DNA of 7,069 nt from Geobacter sp. (lineage in GTDB: Bacteria > Desulfobacterota > Desulfuromonadia > Geobacterales > Geobacteraceae). A model generated the notes under the pieces. It worked only from the letters and a program-made list of their open reading frames with translations. It had not been told where the DNA came from and did no database searches. The position numbers and the translations under genes were made by a program. Shown here piece after piece: positions 5,221 to 7,069 of this stretch; position 1 is the stretch's first letter; each line of letters begins with the position of its first letter. The stretch is from assembly GCA_003499925.1 (NCBI GenBank), contig DNRQ01000024.1, positions 1-7,069 on the forward strand. The letters are read 5' to 3'.

Positions 5221-6407
5221 TAATGGACCAGAACCGGATGCAGCCCGGGGAGCACGATCTTGCTCTTGCTGGCGCAGCCGACACAGGAGATGCGGTCCAG
5301 GTAAAGGCCGTCCTGAGCGGGGCCGCAGACGGCAGCCGGCGCATCTGAAGAGCCGCCGAACTGCCGGCATCCGGCCTTTCCGGTCACACAGATCCTGCTG
5401 ATCCGCACCAGGGAATACCTGGTCACGGTACGCGGCTCGAAGGCATCTCCCGCCTTGATGGCTGCGCAGTCCAAAACGGGGACCATGACCCACCACCCCA
5501 GCAGGTTCCCCTTGGCGTCGAATTCCTTGTTTGACCTGTCGATCTTCGGGTCGTACATCATCGCCTGGATGTCGCGCAGTATGTCGTCATTGGTACCGCC
5601 TGCCGTGAAGATCGGCCTGCCGCAGACTTCCTGGGTCGGCATCTCCTGGCAGACCATGTCGGACATGGTGTGGGTGATGGTGACCGGATGCAGCAGCGAG
5701 GTGTAGAGAAAGCGGTCGCTGGCCGGAGCGCCGCTGCGGGGATCCCAGGGCGCGTGGCTCATCCGCCTCTCTTTGATGCTGCAGATCTCGGGATAGCTGC
5801 AGGAAGCTTCGCAGGCATCGGAGCAGATGGCGATGTTGGAGCGCGTGCCGGCCGGAATTGCGGCGGTGGCGACGGGGGTGAACCCGAACGAGTCGGTGCC
5901 GGTGATCTTGGCCATGAAACTGCCGAGCGATCCCATGCCGACCGAGCTGCTCTCGGCGGTCCGCTTGGTCCTGACCTGCATCGCGTTCACCGGTGTGCCG
6001 CCCGCGGTGTAACTGCGGCTGCTTATGTTCCAGAACCCGACTGTGAGGTCATTGTCGCCGGTCAGGGCGTTGCCGTTGCTGTTGGAAAGGCCGACCAGGG
6101 CTGCGGCGGCGTGCTTGCCGGAGACCGAATCCGCTGCGGCGCCTCTGGCGGAGGCCTGCACGGTATCGCCTGCCACCTCGGCGATCTTCTTCGGATCGTT
6201 TTGCACCTGAAACAGGATGCGCTGCTTGATCGACTGGGCGCCGGTCAGCGCGGCCGTCTCCGCGGCACTTTGCAGATCCTCCTCGCTCACGTACATGTAG
6301 CCGATGTCGATGGCGAGGCCCGTCAGCACTAGAAAGACGACGAGCATGATGGTGACGTAGGTGGTATCCATTGCACTTCCTTTCGACGGGATTTTCCGGT
6401 TCGACAT
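5220..6407 (-). CDS. TadG-like pilus-assembly/secreted membrane-anchored protein, cysteine-rich C-terminal half
   Basis: The protein has 395 residues from the ATG at 6407. A basic N-terminus (SNRKIPSKGS) precedes one membrane helix (about 15-33), then GLAIDIGYMYVSEEDLQ and SAAETAALTGA (47-57), the Tad-type signature of TadE/TadG proteins. The remainder should face outside. Residues 1-194 have no cysteine, whereas 195-395 have twelve (195, 199, 203, 209, 253, 262, 314, 340, 347, 361, 375, 378), suggesting disulfides in an exported domain. No CXXCH haem motif is present. An alternative ATG at 6371 has a better ribosome site (AAAGGAAG, 6376-6383) but drops the basic KGS segment typical of the family, so the start is uncertain by 12 codons. 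No other tad genes are in view. Its stop overlaps the DUF309 start. Confidence 0.75.
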   Translation of the reverse strand: MSNRKIPSKGSAMDTTYVTIMLVVFLVLTGLAIDIGYMYVSEEDLQSAAETAALTGAQSIKQRILFQVQNDPKKIAEVAGDTVQASARGAAADSVSGKHAAAALVGLSNSNGNALTGDNDLTVGFWNISSRSYTAGGTPVNAMQVRTKRTAESSSVGMGSLGSFMAKITGTDSFGFTPVATAAIPAGTRSNIAICSDACEASCSYPEICSIKERRMSHAPWDPRSGAPASDRFLYTSLLHPVTITHTMSDMVCQEMPTQEVCGRPIFTAGGTNDDILRDIQAMMYDPKIDRSNKEFDAKGNLLGWWVMVPVLDCAAIKAGDAFEPRTVTRYSLVRISRICVTGKAGCRQFGGSSDAPAAVCGPAQDGLYLDRISCVGCASKSKIVLPGLHPVLVH

Positions 6408-6429
6408 ACTACCATTTTCGACGAAGAAA

Positions 6430-6452
6430 GGGCCATGCGAAATGCATGGCCC
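6430..6452. terminator. Hairpin terminator after the MFS transporter gene (possibly bidirectional)
   Basis: GGGCCATGC (6430-6438), loop GAAAT, GCATGGCCC (6444-6452) form a perfect 9-bp stem. On the minus strand it follows the MFS stop by about 30 nt and continues into TTTCTTCG, with an A-rich flank on the other side. On the plus strand it is followed by CTATCTTTTT. It separates the transporter from the TadG-like gene, which therefore probably has its own promoter in the short gap. Confidence 0.8.
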
Positions 6453-6483
6453 CTATCTTTTTCAGCAGGCGTTTGATCTGCCG

Positions 6484-7069
6484 TTAAGCAGAGGTGCCAA
6501 CCTTGACCCGAACGGGTTCTCCCGCAAGTGCAGGGGCCTCGACGGTAACGGCCTTTTTCTCACGCAGGAAGAAGGTGATGATGGTGCCCATGGCAAGGCA
6601 GCTGCCGGCAAGGATGAAGGACTTGTTCAGGCCGCCCGGCTGCGCGTTCATCATCTCGGAGACGCGTCCCATGACCAGCCCGCCTACACCCCAGGCGCTG
6701 AAGAGTACGCCGTAGTTCAGGCCGTAGTTCTTGAAGCCCCAGTAATCCTTGGCGAAGGAGGGGAACAGCGTCAGGTTGGAGCCGTAGTTGAAGCCGATGA
6801 AGGAGGCGAGCAGTACCAGCAGTACCGCGCTGCCGGAGCCGACCACCGGAATGGCTGCGAACATCAGGATCGCCTGCAGGGAGAGCATGATGGTCAGCGT
6901 GGCGCGGCGGCCGATCTTGTCGGAGAGCACGCCGGCTACCACGCGGCCGGAGGCGTTGCCGATCGCCATGATGGCGACCGCCACGAAGGCCATCGAGCCC
7001 ATGCTGTGCTTGGCAAGGCCTGCGACGGAGCCGATCACCATGAGGCCTGCGCCGGCGCCGATGAAGAAG
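6484..7069 (-). CDS. OFA-family MFS transporter (oxalate/formate antiporter type), C-terminal part
   Basis: Only the last 194 residues or so are in the window; the start lies beyond 7069. The frame enters as FFIGAGAGLMVIGSVAG and ends VRVKVGTSA before TAA at 6484. About six membrane helices are visible (TM7-TM12 of a 12-helix carrier). A loop GVLSDKIGRR of the MFS motif-A type sits between the second and third. The stretch FPSFAKDYWGFKNYGLNYG followed by SAWGVGGLV is characteristic of the oxalate/formate antiporter (OFA) group. Members carry small carboxylates across the inner membrane, but the substrate here cannot be assigned and could be another monocarboxylate. A strong hairpin terminator follows, so the gene ends its transcription unit. 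Confidence 0.88.
   Translation of the reverse strand, partial: FFIGAGAGLMVIGSVAGLAKHSMGSMAFVAVAIMAIGNASGRVVAGVLSDKIGRRATLTIMLSLQAILMFAAIPVVGSGSAVLLVLLASFIGFNYGSNLTLFPSFAKDYWGFKNYGLNYGVLFSAWGVGGLVMGRVSEMMNAQPGGLNKSFILAGSCLAMGTIITFFLREKKAVTVEAPALAGEPVRVKVGTSA

Noticed and set aside
5220..5496. Extending the DUF309 gene upstream to an ATG at 5496 (237 residues).
   Set aside because: The added 92 residues lie out of frame inside the TadG-like gene, have a shadow-like Arg-rich composition, and precede the point where DUF309 similarity starts.

Overview
The window is a chromosomal stretch of GC-rich bacterial DNA. Its gene content and protein style resemble a Geobacter-type member of the Desulfuromonadota (Geobacter, Geomonas or Citrifermentans): an OFA-type MFS carrier, an exported beta-carbonic anhydrase, a DUF309 protein, a TadG-like pilus-assembly protein and a GT4 plus debranching-enzyme pair. 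The organism is inferred from content alone. There are no rRNA or tRNA genes, no CRISPR array, and no transposase or phage gene.

Left part (1-3542), all on the minus strand. A predicted sigma70 promoter (3195-3222) drives a GT4 glycosyltransferase (2049-3125). Sixteen bases after it comes an amylo-alpha-1,6-glucosidase/GDE-type enzyme (1-2032), whose C-terminus runs off the window. Together they look like a two-gene carbohydrate operon. Just upstream of the -35 box is an array of twelve degenerate repeats of about 11 bp (3234-3367), roughly one helical turn per unit. Behind the array is a 51-residue single-pass membrane protein (3387-3542).

Middle part (3543-4007) has no credible gene but is rich in structure. 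It holds an exact 29-bp direct repeat (3730-3758 and 3912-3940) bracketing a 112-bp REPIN-like element made of two inverted REP-type palindromes (3763-3874), and then a leader hairpin. A plus-strand periplasmic beta-class carbonic anhydrase follows (4008-4700). It ends in a perfect 21-bp stem shared with the convergent gene to its right.

Right part (4783-7069), all on the minus strand. The end of an OFA-family MFS transporter (6484-7069) is closed by a hairpin terminator. Next come a cysteine-rich TadG-like secreted/membrane protein (5220-6407) and a DUF309 protein (4783-5220) whose GTG start overlaps the TadG stop. The last 18 codons or so of the DUF309 gene and its stop come from a G/C-run palindromic repeat encoding a PPFEKGGSGGI tail.

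No complete new multi-gene system is visible. The most unusual content is the non-coding architecture: the helically phased repeat array on a promoter, the REPIN between long direct repeats, and a repeat element captured as a protein C-terminus.
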